Assembly: GCA_020425885.1 (NCBI GenBank)
Contig: JAGQRA010000410.1
Span: forward strand, 1-7,736
Length of the DNA: 7,736 nucleotides
Source of the DNA: Planctomycetota bacterium
GTDB taxonomy: Bacteria; Planctomycetota; UBA1135; UBA2386
Direction of reading: 5' to 3'
Shown one piece after another: positions 1 through 6,980 of this stretch. The notes beneath the pieces are model-generated. The model saw nothing but the letters and a program-made list of their open reading frames with translations, was not told the DNA's origin and ran no database searches. The position numbers and the translations under genes were made by a program. Within the stretch, counting starts at the first letter, position 1; each line of letters opens with the position of its first letter.

Positions 1-1
1 A

Positions 2-532
2 GAACGCGAACTGGTGCGCCACTGCCGCCACCTCGGTTCGTTCAAGCTGAGCGGCATCCCGCCGATGCCGGCCGGCCTGCCCCGCATCGCCGTCACCTTC
101 CTGGTCGACGCCGACGGCGTGCTGCGCGTCACCGCGCGCGAGCAGCGCACCGGCCTGCAGGCCGGCATCCGGATCGTGCCGTCGTTCGGACTCACCCGCG
201 ACGAGGTCCGGCGCATGATGCTCGATTCGATCGAGCACGCGCAGGACGACTTCCTCGCCCGCGAGGCGATCGAGCAGCGCGCCAAGGCCGAGGCCATGGT
301 GCGCGGCACGCGACGCGCCCTGGCGCTGGCCGAGCTGCCACCCGATCAGACCTACGCCGTGCACAAGGCGGTGAAGGCCCTCGAGAAGCTGCTCGCAGCC
401 GAGGCCGGCGCCGAGGCACTGAAATCCGGCTGCGCCGATCTGACCGCGGTCACGGCGACGATCGCCGACGACGTCATCAGCTCGGCGGTAACCAGGGCAT
501 TGCGCGAAGAGCAGGAGCAGCGGCACTCATGA
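2..532 (+). CDS. hscA: Fe-S cluster assembly chaperone HscA, C-terminal part (partial, 5' end outside window)
   Basis: HscA is the specialised Hsp70 of the ISC system. With HscB it uses ATP to help transfer a nascent [2Fe-2S] cluster from the IscU scaffold to acceptor proteins in the cytosol. The frame is open from base 2 and codes for the last 176 residues, against about 616 for the whole family protein. The visible part is the substrate-binding domain (beta-sandwich: ERELV, then GIPPMPAG, VTFLVDADGVLRVTA and the SFGLT turn) followed by the helical lid. It matches E. coli HscA segment by segment from memory (GIPALPAG, VTFQVDADGLLSVTA, SYGLT). The nucleotide-binding domain lies outside the window. 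The stop codon overlaps the fdx start (ATGA), so the two are probably translationally coupled. DnaK is the main alternative, but the gene order and the missing acidic DnaK-type tail favour HscA. Confidence 0.95.
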   Translation, partial: ERELVRHCRHLGSFKLSGIPPMPAGLPRIAVTFLVDADGVLRVTAREQRTGLQAGIRIVPSFGLTRDEVRRMMLDSIEHAQDDFLAREAIEQRAKAEAMVRGTRRALALAELPPDQTYAVHKAVKALEKLLAAEAGAEALKSGCADLTAVTATIADDVISSAVTRALREEQEQRHS

Positions 533-867
533 ACAAGGCCCGGTTGCACGTGTCAGGTCAGGATGCGGTGCTCGAACTCGAACTCGGCCAGACCATCCTG
601 CAGGCGACCTCGGCGCAAGGCGTCGACCTCGACCATGCCTGTGGCGGCGTCTGCGCCTGCTCGACCTGTCACGTCGTGATCGAGCGCGGCGGCGACTGCT
701 TCGCCGAGGCCAGCGAGGACGAACTCGACCGCCTCGACGAGGCCCGCGGTGTCCGGCTCGAGTCGCGGCTCGGTTGTCAGGCCAGGCTCGAGCGCATGCC
801 GGCCGACGGCCGCATCGACATCGTGATCCCGACCTGGAATCGCAACGCCGTGCGCGAAGGCGGCTGA
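529..867 (+). CDS. fdx: ISC-type [2Fe-2S] ferredoxin
   Basis: This 112-residue adrenodoxin-type ferredoxin is thought to supply electrons for Fe-S cluster assembly on IscU in the cytosol. The cluster ligands are visible as C38, C44 and C47 in HACGGVCACSTCH plus C83 in SRLGCQA. The extra C42 is also typical of the ISC ferredoxins. The ESRLGCQARL stretch and the PTWNRNAVRE end match E. coli Fdx (SRLSCQAR, PRYTINHAREH), and the length is normal (about 111). The ATG overlaps the hscA stop by 4 bases. A Shine-Dalgarno-like AGGAG sits at 513-517 inside hscA, 11 bases before the start. The gene order hscA-fdx is the standard end of the isc operon, although iscX, often next, is not seen. Confidence 0.96.
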   Translation: MNKARLHVSGQDAVLELELGQTILQATSAQGVDLDHACGGVCACSTCHVVIERGGDCFAEASEDELDRLDEARGVRLESRLGCQARLERMPADGRIDIVIPTWNRNAVREGG

Positions 868-894
868 GCGCGAGGGCAACGGAGGCAGACGAGC

Positions 895-1221
895 ATGGCC
901 GAGACCCGCAGCGAACGTTCGACCATCGTGCTGGCCGCGCCGACGCTGGCGATCGGCATCGCCCTGATCGTGATGGCACAGATCATCCACCTGCAGGCCG
1001 CCAGCGCCGTCTCGGCCGGCGGCGCGACCGCACCGCCGCCGCTGGTCGCCGGCCTCGCCGACTTCATCGTCGCGCCCTTGCTGCGCGCGTTCGGCGATCC
1101 GGAGCCGAGCCCGGCCGCGGTCGCCGGCGGTATCCGCTACGCCATCTTCGGCAGCATGGCGTTCGGCCTCGTGCTGGTGCTGGTCGCCGGGCGACAGCTG
1201 TTCGCCAGACGGCGCCGGTAG
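895..1221 (+). CDS. Hypothetical small inner-membrane protein (two predicted membrane helices)
   Basis: I do not recognise this 108-residue protein. It has a short polar N-terminus, a strongly hydrophobic helix at about residues 11-31, an Ala/Gly/Pro-rich middle with a second moderately hydrophobic stretch (about 50-66), a clear helix at about 82-99, and a very basic end (RQLFARRRR). The basic tail suggests a cytoplasmic C-terminus, with the middle part probably outside. The start is supported by GGAGG at 881-885, nine bases before the ATG. The gene begins 27 bases after the fdx stop on the same strand, so it is probably co-transcribed with the isc genes. That position alone does not show a role in Fe-S metabolism. 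G/C at third positions is strong, supporting real coding. Confidence 0.75.
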   Translation: MAETRSERSTIVLAAPTLAIGIALIVMAQIIHLQAASAVSAGGATAPPPLVAGLADFIVAPLLRAFGDPEPSPAAVAGGIRYAIFGSMAFGLVLVLVAGRQLFARRRR

Positions 1222-1260
1222 CGGCGACGTCGTCGGCGCGGCGGTGGAAAGTTCCTCCGC
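1213..1260 (+). terminator. Weak hairpins after the isc-linked gene; possible transcription end
   Basis: Two small hairpins lie at the end of the 108-aa gene. One is at 1213-1226: a perfect 5-bp stem with loop GTAG, spanning the stop codon. The other is at 1241-1260: an 8-bp stem with one T-T mismatch and a 4-base loop. Neither is followed by a T-run, so neither looks like a classical intrinsic terminator. Termination is expected somewhere here because the next gene appears to have its own promoter. Confidence 0.2.
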
Positions 1261-1272
1261 GTTCGTGGAAAG
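1244..1272 (+). repeat. 8-bp direct repeat GTGGAAAG, two copies 21 bases apart
   Basis: GTGGAAAG occurs exactly at 1244-1251 and again at 1265-1272. The copies are 21 bases apart start to start, about two turns of the DNA helix, so a protein could contact both from one face. They lie roughly 45-70 bases upstream of the proposed transketolase -35 element, a usual place for an activator site. The first copy also overlaps the imperfect hairpin at 1241-1260. A function as an operator is only a guess. Confidence 0.25.
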
Positions 1273-1316
1273 CAAAGCGGCAGGCGACTCGGTCTGCAGC
1301 AACGCGATGAAGGCCG

Positions 1317-1345
1317 TTCATCCGCCTCCACATCACCGCTAGAGT
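1317..1345 (+). promoter_or_regulatory. Putative promoter of the transketolase gene, close to leaderless
   Basis: The -10-like hexamer TAGAGT at 1340-1345 ends only 7 bases before the ATG at 1353. A poor -35 candidate, TTCATC (1317-1322), sits 17 bases upstream. A start site about 7 bases after the -10 would fall on or next to the start codon, giving a leaderless or nearly leaderless mRNA. This agrees with the lack of any Shine-Dalgarno before the gene. The same geometry is seen upstream of the gene at 6981. Confidence 0.45.
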
Positions 1346-1352
1346 CCGCCGC

Positions 1353-3329
1353 ATGATGGTCGCATCCCAGGAACTCACTCTCGTCGCCAACACGATCCGC
1401 GGCCTCTCGATCGACGCCATCCAGAAGGCCAACTCCGGCCACCCCGGCATGCCGATGGGCATGGCCGAGGTCGCCACGGTGCTCTGGACCGAGTTCCTGC
1501 ACTGGAGCAACAAGGCGCCGAACTGGCTCGGCCGCGACCGTTTCGTGCTGTCGGGAGGGCACGGTTCGATGCTGCTCTATTCGCTGCTGCATCTCGCCGG
1601 CTATCCCGTCGCGATCGAGGACCTCAAGCAGTTCCGCCAGCTTCACAGCCGGACTCCCGGGCACCCCGAGTACGGCGACACGGTCGGCGTCGAGACCACG
1701 ACGGGTCCGCTCGGCCAGGGCTTCGCCAACGCCGTCGGCATGGCGATCGCATCCGCGATGGAAGCGGCCCGGTTCGAAAACCCGCTGCTGCAGACGCGGG
1801 TCTTCGTCACGGCCGGTGACGGCGACCTGATGGAAGGTCTCAGCAGCGAAGCCGCGTCGCTGGCCGGCCACCTCAAGCTCGGCAACCTGATCTGCCTGTT
1901 CGACGACAACCACATCACGATCGAGGGTCACACCGACCTCGCCACCAGCGAGGACATCGGCGCCCGCTTCACCGCCGCGGGCTGGAACGTGCGCCGCATC
2001 GACGGCCACGACATCGAGCAGATCCGGGCCGCGTTGCGGCACGCGACCAGCGACAGCGATCGGCCGCAGCTGATCTGCTGCCGCACCACGATCGGCAAGG
2101 GCAGCCCCAACAAGGCCGACACCCACGACGTCCATGGCGCCCCGCTCGGCAGCGACGAGGTCGCGGCCACCAAGCAGGCACTCGGCCTGCCGGCCGCCGA
2201 CTTCCATGTCGACGAGCGGGTGCGTGCCGTCTTCGCCGCCACCGCCGATCGCAACGACGGCGAGCGGCTGAGCTGGGAGGCCGAGATGCAGGGCTGGGAG
2301 GCCGGGCACGCCGAGCTCGCGGCCGCCTGGAGGAGCTTCCGCGAGCGCTCCGTGCCGGCGGACCTGCTGCCGCAGCTCTGCGCCGCGGCCGGCAACGAAG
2401 CCGCGGCGACGCGGGCCATCTCGGGCAAGGTGATCCAGCGTCTCGCCGAGCTGTTCCCGGGCCTCGTCAGCGGCAGCGCCGACCTCGACCCGTCGACCAA
2501 GACCCGCATCAAGGCATCGGGGTCGTTCACGAGCGAGAACCGCGCTGGCCGCACCCTGCACTACGGCATCCGAGAACACGCGATGGGTGCGATCATGAAC
2601 GGCATCTCGCTGCACGGCGGCTTCGTGCCGGCCGGCAGCACGTTCCTGGTGTTCGCCGACTACATGCGCACGCCGATCCGACTCGCCTCGCTGATGCGGA
2701 TCCCGGCCGCGTTCGTGTTCACCCATGACAGCCTGATGGTCGGCGAGGACGGCCCGACCCACCAACCCGTCGAGCAACTCGCGACCCTGCGCGCGATCCC
2801 CGGGCTGCACGTGTTCCGGCCGGCCGATGGCGCCGAGACGGCGGCGGCCTGGACCTGGGCCGTGACCCGCAAGGACGGCCCGGTGGTGCTGGCGCTGACG
2901 CGACAGAACCTGCCGGTCCTGCCGCACGGCGACGGCTGGGACGGCAGCGACGCGCTGCGCGGCGGCTACGTGCTGGTCGAGGCCGAGACCGCGCAGGCGA
3001 CCCTGGTCGCGACCGGCGCCGAGGTCGGTCTCGCCGTCGAGGCGGCGAAGCTGCTCACCGCGCAGGGCGTGCCGACCCGCGTCGTGTCGATGCCGTGCCT
3101 CGAGCTGTTCCTGCAGCAGGATGACGCCTGGCGCCAACAGGTGCTGGGCCCGGCCGCGGTGTTCACGCTCGAGATGGGCCGCCCCGAATGGTGGTGCCAG
3201 CTGACCGGTCGCCTCGATCGCTGCATCGGCCAGACCACGTTCGGCGCCAGCGCGCCGGCCAAGGCCGTGGCCGAGCACTTCGGCTTCACCGCCGCGAACG
3301 TCGCGGCGCGGGTGCGGGCCGCGCTGTAG
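1353..3329 (+). CDS. tkt: Transketolase
   Basis: Transketolase moves two-carbon ketol units between sugar phosphates in the cytosol (non-oxidative pentose phosphate pathway), using thiamine diphosphate and a divalent metal. The 658 residues are close to the family's usual 660-670. Landmarks are in order: H30 in SGHPGMPMG; H70 in GGHGSM; the GVETTTGPLGQG segment; the ThDP/metal motif starting GDGD at 155-158 and ending in DDN (N186); H258 in the THDVHGAPLG segment; catalytic Glu E408 in GIREHAM; H470 in GEDGPTHQPVEQ; and the C-terminal domain ending with TTFGASAPA and FGFTAANV. All three domains are complete, and no key residue appears lost. ATG-ATG at 1353/1356 gives two possible starts. There is no Shine-Dalgarno, and the upstream -10-like box suggests a leaderless transcript. 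The gene converges on the folate ligase gene with an 18-base gap. Confidence 0.98.
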   Translation: MMVASQELTLVANTIRGLSIDAIQKANSGHPGMPMGMAEVATVLWTEFLHWSNKAPNWLGRDRFVLSGGHGSMLLYSLLHLAGYPVAIEDLKQFRQLHSRTPGHPEYGDTVGVETTTGPLGQGFANAVGMAIASAMEAARFENPLLQTRVFVTAGDGDLMEGLSSEAASLAGHLKLGNLICLFDDNHITIEGHTDLATSEDIGARFTAAGWNVRRIDGHDIEQIRAALRHATSDSDRPQLICCRTTIGKGSPNKADTHDVHGAPLGSDEVAATKQALGLPAADFHVDERVRAVFAATADRNDGERLSWEAEMQGWEAGHAELAAAWRSFRERSVPADLLPQLCAAAGNEAAATRAISGKVIQRLAELFPGLVSGSADLDPSTKTRIKASGSFTSENRAGRTLHYGIREHAMGAIMNGISLHGGFVPAGSTFLVFADYMRTPIRLASLMRIPAAFVFTHDSLMVGEDGPTHQPVEQLATLRAIPGLHVFRPADGAETAAAWTWAVTRKDGPVVLALTRQNLPVLPHGDGWDGSDALRGGYVLVEAETAQATLVATGAEVGLAVEAAKLLTAQGVPTRVVSMPCLELFLQQDDAWRQQVLGPAAVFTLEMGRPEWWCQLTGRLDRCIGQTTFGASAPAKAVAEHFGFTAANVAARVRAAL

Positions 3330-3354
3330 CCGCCCGGCGCGCCAGATCTACAGC
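3323..3354. terminator. Inverted repeat made of the two convergent stop codons; possible bidirectional terminator
   Basis: GCTGTAG (3323-3329) and its exact complement CTACAGC (3348-3354) flank the 18-base gap between the convergent tkt and ligase genes. Each arm contains a stop codon (TAG on each strand). The loop holds the perfect palindrome GGCGCGCC at 3336-3343. No T-run follows on either side, so this is a weak terminator candidate. The symmetry may simply reflect both genes ending in the same few bases. Confidence 0.3.
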
Positions 3355-5060
3355 ATGCCGACGACGTCGCCGTTGTCGTCGACGTCGATCCGCGTGCCAC
3401 CCGGCGTCTTGCCGAGGCCCGGCATCGTCATGATCGAGCCGGCCAGCGGGTAGACGAACCCGGCCCCCACCGCGACGCGCGCATCGCGCACGACGAAGCG
3501 GTAGCCGGTCGGCTGGCCACCAAGGCTCGGGTCGTGGCTCAGCGAGTACTGCGTCTTCGCCATGCAGATCGGGAAGCTGCCGTAGCCACGCTCCTCGAAC
3601 CGGGCGAGGTGCTGCTCCGCCGCCGGCTCGTAGTCGACCCCATCGGCGCCGTAGATCTTGCTGGCGAGGGTCTCGATCTTCTCCTTGAGCGTGGCCTCGG
3701 TCGGGTAGAGGAAGCGGAACGAACTCGGCTCGTCGCAGGCCTTGACCAGCGCGTGCGCGAGGTCTTCACCGCCCTTGCCGCCTTCGGCGAACATCGTCGA
3801 GACGTGCGCGTCGGAGGCACCGGCCGCCAACGCGGCCTCCTTGACGAAGGCGATCTCGGCCTCGGTGTCGGTCGGGAAGCGGTTGATCGCGACCACCACC
3901 GGGATGCCGAAGATGCGCACGTTCTCGATCTGACGCTTCAGGTTGCCGATGCCGGCCTGCAGGGCATCGAGGTCCTCGCCCTGCAGGCCCGCCGGCAGGG
4001 GCCGGCCGGCCTTGACCTCGAAGCGACCGCTGTGCGACTTCAGCGCGCGCACGGTGGCGACCAGCAGTGCCGCGTGCGGCACCATGCCCGAGGCGCGGCA
4101 CTTGATGTCGAAGAACTTCTCGGCCCCCATGTCGGCGCCGAACCCGGCCTCGGTGACGACGAAGTCGCAGCTGCGCACCGCGAGCTGATCGGCGACGATC
4201 GAGCTGTTGCCGTGAGCGATGTTGGCGAACGGACCGGTGTGGACCAGGGCCGGCGTGCCCTCGAGCGTCTGCATCAGGGTCGGCTTCAACGCATCCTTGA
4301 GCAGCGCCGTCATGGCGCCGGCGGCCTTGAGATCCTCGGCCGTCACCGGCGTACCATCCTTGCGGTAGCCGATGACGATGCGGCCGAGCCGCCGGCGCAG
4401 GTCGCCGAGATCGCTGGCCAGACCGAGGATCGCCATGATCTCGCTGGCCGAGGTGATGTCGAAGCCGGTGACGCGCGGCGTGCCGAGCCCCTTGCCGCTC
4501 GGGTTGCTGCCGGCGTGCGCGACCTCGATCTGACGCAGCGCGCGGTCGTTCATGTCGAGCACGCGCCGCCAGCTGATCTGCGCCGGGTCGAGGTCGAGTT
4601 CGTTGCCGTGGAACAGGTGCGCATCGAGGAACGCGGCGCAGAGGTTGTGGGCCGAGGTGACGGCGTGGAAGTCGCCGGTCAGATGCAGGTTGAGCTCCTC
4701 GGGCGGGACGATCTGCGAGTAGCCGCCGCCGGCAGCCCCGCCCTTGATGCCGAACACCGGTCCCATCGAGGGCTGCCGGATCACGCAGCAGGCGCGCTTG
4801 CCGATGCGGTTCAGGGCCTGCGAGATGCCGACCGTATGCACCGTCTTGCCCTCGCCGAACGGCGTCGGCGTGATCGCCGTGACGACCACGTACCTGGCCT
4901 GTGGCCGCGGTTCGGTCGTCTTCAGCAGATCGAGTCTGACCTTGGCCTTGTTGTGGCCGTAGGGCTCGAGGTCGTCCGCACCGAGTCCCATGACGCGAGC
5001 CACTTCGCTCAGGGGACGCAGCGGGACGGAACGGGCGATGGAAAGGTCGTCGAAGGACAT
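3348..5060 (-). CDS. fhs: Formate-tetrahydrofolate ligase (10-formyl-THF synthetase)
   Basis: This enzyme makes 10-formyl-tetrahydrofolate from formate, THF and ATP in the cytosol, feeding purine and formyl-Met synthesis and the one-carbon pool. With the ATG at 5060 it has 570 residues (family usually about 555-560). The P-loop-type ATP site TPTPFGEGKT is at 64-73. It is followed by RQPSMGPVFGIKGGAAGGGY (R95 onward), LTGDFHAVTSAHNL, WRRVLDMNDRALR, the TGFDIT segment, GPFANIAHGNSS, TEAGFGADMGAEKF, AINRFPTDTEAE, the IYGADGV segment, AKTQYSLSHDP and finally SIMTMPGLGKTP. RQPSMGP rather than REPSLGP is, as I recall, the form seen in proteobacterial members. In-frame starts further upstream exist (GTG 5081, ATG 5075), but homologues begin as this ATG does. 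It is preceded by a TATGGT box (5076-5071) and has no Shine-Dalgarno. Confidence 0.97.
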   Translation of the reverse strand: MSFDDLSIARSVPLRPLSEVARVMGLGADDLEPYGHNKAKVRLDLLKTTEPRPQARYVVVTAITPTPFGEGKTVHTVGISQALNRIGKRACCVIRQPSMGPVFGIKGGAAGGGYSQIVPPEELNLHLTGDFHAVTSAHNLCAAFLDAHLFHGNELDLDPAQISWRRVLDMNDRALRQIEVAHAGSNPSGKGLGTPRVTGFDITSASEIMAILGLASDLGDLRRRLGRIVIGYRKDGTPVTAEDLKAAGAMTALLKDALKPTLMQTLEGTPALVHTGPFANIAHGNSSIVADQLAVRSCDFVVTEAGFGADMGAEKFFDIKCRASGMVPHAALLVATVRALKSHSGRFEVKAGRPLPAGLQGEDLDALQAGIGNLKRQIENVRIFGIPVVVAINRFPTDTEAEIAFVKEAALAAGASDAHVSTMFAEGGKGGEDLAHALVKACDEPSSFRFLYPTEATLKEKIETLASKIYGADGVDYEPAAEQHLARFEERGYGSFPICMAKTQYSLSHDPSLGGQPTGYRFVVRDARVAVGAGFVYPLAGSIMTMPGLGKTPGGTRIDVDDNGDVVGML

Positions 5061-5070
5061 GGGGGCGAGC

Positions 5071-5076
5071 ACCATA
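5071..5076 (-). promoter_or_regulatory. Putative -10 box of the formate-THF ligase gene
   Basis: On the minus strand TATGGT (5076 to 5071) lies 10 bases before the chosen ATG at 5060. It fits the TAnnnT form seen ahead of two other genes here. The expected -35 position (5099-5094) reads TCGCAT, which is poor. The 5' leader would be only a few bases. If this box is real, the upstream in-frame GTG/ATG codons could not be used. Confidence 0.35.
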
Positions 5077-5155
5077 GCCACGCCCGGATCGCGATGCGAC
5101 CCCGGGCCGGTCCCGGATCGAGACTCGCTGCCAGCCGCCGAAGCCGATCGCCGAT

Positions 5156-5161
5156 AGGTGG
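5156..5161 (+). promoter_or_regulatory. Possible ribosome-binding site of the large lipoprotein gene
   Basis: AGGTGG at 5156-5161 lies only three bases before the ATG at 5165. The spacing is short for a Shine-Dalgarno. The 104-base divergent spacer (5061-5164) shows no convincing -35/-10 pair facing right. The ATG itself is supported by the lipoprotein signal peptide that follows at once. Confidence 0.3.
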
Positions 5162-5164
5162 CAG

Positions 5165-6892
5165 ATGCAGCGCCATCATCCCGGTCATCCTGGATTCACA
5201 CACCTGCTAGCCTCCGCCCTTCTGGCGGCCTGCAGCAGCGGCGGCCCGAGCGCCGGCTCCGGCGCCGATCTGACGCCGCCCAGCGCCGGCGTCGTCGCCG
5301 ACGGCCCCGGCAGCGACATCGACACCCAGACCTCGACCTCGACCATCGAGGCCAACTGGAGCGGCTTCGTGGACGACTCGGGCAGCATCGCCAGCTACTC
5401 CTGGGCGATCGGCACCAGCCCCGGCGGTACCGAGGTCCAGGGCTGGACCGCCGTCGGCACCGCCGTTCATGCCAGCAACTCCACCCTGGCGCTGGCGCCG
5501 GGCAGCACGGTCTTCGTCACCGTCGTCGCCCGGGATCCTGCCAACAACATCAGCAGCCCCGCGGTCAGCAACGGGGTCACCGTCACGCCGAATGGCAACG
5601 GCAACGGCAACGGCGGCGGCGGGACCGCCACCTCGATCACGCAATGGGGCATCACCTGGCGCTTCGCCGAACCGATGCCGGTCGGTCAATTCTGCAACGG
5701 TGACTGGTGGGTCGTGGGCCCGGTCGCGATCGTCGAGATCTCGCCGCCGACCCAGAACGTCGGCGGCCGCGTCATCAACGGCTCGATGCTCAACCCCGAG
5801 CCGATCACCTACCACGGTTATGACAGCACACTGTTCGGCGCCTTCGCCAACGGCACCTACCACAGTTCGCTCAACGTCGCGATCGGGGTCTCGCCGTCGA
5901 CGCCGCTCGAGATCACGACCGACGCCAGCCTGATCTCGATCATCAGCCAGATGCAGCCGGCCGCGAACGGCTCGTTCTCGCAGCTGAAGACGGCCGCCGT
6001 GTTGACCGTGCTCACCGCCGCGCCGCCGGCCGACGCGTTCCGACCGGCCTACGCCGGCAGCGACAAGACCATCCGCCATCGCGAACGCGATCTCGACTAC
6101 GGCCGCCTCGCCACCGTCGTGCCGGTCGGAACACCACCCGACATGGCGACCGCCGCCGCTGACTTCGAACGCGTCTGGCTCGATCACACCCCGGGCTGGG
6201 GCAGCCGCTACATGCATCCGGTCGAGAACATGCCCGACTACGGTCGCGACTTCACCACCGTCTACGGCACCGGCGCGCTGCTCGCCCAGCTCGATCTGAG
6301 CCAGGCCCAGAAGCGCGACCTCGTCGTCCGCCTGACCCAGATCGGCATCGACTTCTGGGGCAACGTCACGAACGGCTGCTCCTGGCCCGGCGAAGGCGGT
6401 CACGGCAGCGGCCGCAAGTTCCCGATCCTGTTCGCCGGTGCGGTCCTCGACGACGCCGCCATGAGCGCCGTCGGCAGCAGCCATCCGTCCGGCTACTTCG
6501 GTCCGAGCCATCCGAACAACAACAGCCAGTTCGGCGAGGACTGCCAGACCTTCTACGTCCAGCAGACCCAGCCCGGCATCTACAACTGGGGCTTCGGCGG
6601 CTACAACGCCTCCCACCAAGGCCTGCCCGAATGGGGCAACAGCCATACGACGTGGCCCGTGAACGACAGCGCGCTGTGGATCCACGACAACTACCGGCGC
6701 TGCTGCACCGCCAACGCCTGGGTCGGTCAGACCCTCGCCGCACGCCTGATGGCGTTGACCGCGGCCTGGAACCACCCGTCCTACTTCGACTACATGGACC
6801 GCTTCATGCAGACCGAGACGCCGGGAGAGTGGACGCGATGCTGGGACCGCTGGCAGGAGCAGATGTGGGATCACTACCGGTCGTCGCTGTGA
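5165..6892 (+). CDS. Predicted lipoprotein with an FN3-like domain and a large C-terminal domain of unknown function
   Basis: A 575-residue exported protein. Residues 1-23 form a lipoprotein signal with the lipobox LAAC, so C23 should be lipidated, probably at the outer membrane. Residues about 36-141 look like one fibronectin-III/Ig-like module (TPPSAGVVADG at 38-47, then ANWSGF, YSWAIGTSPGGTEVQGWT and VTVVARDPANN). This module type is, as I recall, often tandem in extracellular proteins, but here it is single. An Asn-Gly/poly-Gly linker (143-153) leads to a domain of about 420 residues. It starts ITQWGITWRF, with GQFCNGDWWVVGPVAI at 174-189 and the NGSMLNP segment. Its later half has helix-rich stretches (FPILFAGAVLDD at 419-430; WVGQTLAARLMALTAAW) and many Trp, Tyr and Cys (C405, C513-C514). 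The helical half recalls alpha/alpha-toroid polysaccharide-degrading enzymes. That is a fold-level guess, and no catalytic residues can be assigned. Confidence 0.88.
   Translation: MQRHHPGHPGFTHLLASALLAACSSGGPSAGSGADLTPPSAGVVADGPGSDIDTQTSTSTIEANWSGFVDDSGSIASYSWAIGTSPGGTEVQGWTAVGTAVHASNSTLALAPGSTVFVTVVARDPANNISSPAVSNGVTVTPNGNGNGNGGGGTATSITQWGITWRFAEPMPVGQFCNGDWWVVGPVAIVEISPPTQNVGGRVINGSMLNPEPITYHGYDSTLFGAFANGTYHSSLNVAIGVSPSTPLEITTDASLISIISQMQPAANGSFSQLKTAAVLTVLTAAPPADAFRPAYAGSDKTIRHRERDLDYGRLATVVPVGTPPDMATAAADFERVWLDHTPGWGSRYMHPVENMPDYGRDFTTVYGTGALLAQLDLSQAQKRDLVVRLTQIGIDFWGNVTNGCSWPGEGGHGSGRKFPILFAGAVLDDAAMSAVGSSHPSGYFGPSHPNNNSQFGEDCQTFYVQQTQPGIYNWGFGGYNASHQGLPEWGNSHTTWPVNDSALWIHDNYRRCCTANAWVGQTLAARLMALTAAWNHPSYFDYMDRFMQTETPGEWTRCWDRWQEQMWDHYRSSL
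5591..5623 (+). repeat. Short tandem repeat coding a Asn-Gly/poly-Gly interdomain linker
   Basis: Four copies of an AAYGGC hexamer (5591-5614) followed by three Gly codons encode (Asn-Gly)4-Gly3 at residues 143-153 of the lipoprotein. This marks the boundary between the FN3-like module and the C-terminal domain. Such low-complexity stretches vary in copy number easily. Confidence 0.85.
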
Positions 6893-6968
6893 ACGGATGA
6901 CGCCCTGACCCGCCACGGCCACCTTGCCTGCCACTCCCCCAAGGCGAGAATCCTCGGGCCTCGACGAC

Positions 6969-6974
6969 TATCCT
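6969..6974 (+). promoter_or_regulatory. Putative -10 box of the 64-aa membrane protein gene
   Basis: TATCCT at 6969-6974 ends 6 bases before the ATG at 6981, almost the same layout as TAGAGT before transketolase. No -35-like hexamer is found at the normal distance (6946-6951 reads GAGAAT), and no Shine-Dalgarno is present. This suggests a leaderless transcript. Confidence 0.4.
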
Positions 6975-6980
6975 GCCGCG

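Noticed and set aside
553..1302. A 249-residue minus-strand open frame over fdx and the 108-aa gene
   Set aside because: It covers a secure ferredoxin gene in antisense and has no motif or ribosome-binding site.
1137..3278. A 713-residue open frame on the strand opposite transketolase
   Set aside because: It mirrors tkt in a high-GC genome, where the opposite strand lacks stops. The protein is Arg/Ala/His-rich without motifs, and tkt has every catalytic residue.
3534..5210. A 558-residue plus-strand open frame across the ligase gene
   Set aside because: Low-complexity Arg/Asp/Leu-rich translation with no recognisable domain. The minus-strand ligase is unmistakable, so this is a codon-bias shadow.
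5207..6934. A 575-residue minus-strand open frame across the large lipoprotein gene
   Set aside because: Antisense shadow rich in Ala, Gly, Asp and Arg. The sense frame has a signal peptide, lipobox and structured domains.
6942..6960. Small hairpin between the large lipoprotein gene and the 64-aa gene as a terminator
   Set aside because: The stem is short with a two-base bulge, has no T-run and overlaps the expected promoter region of the next gene.
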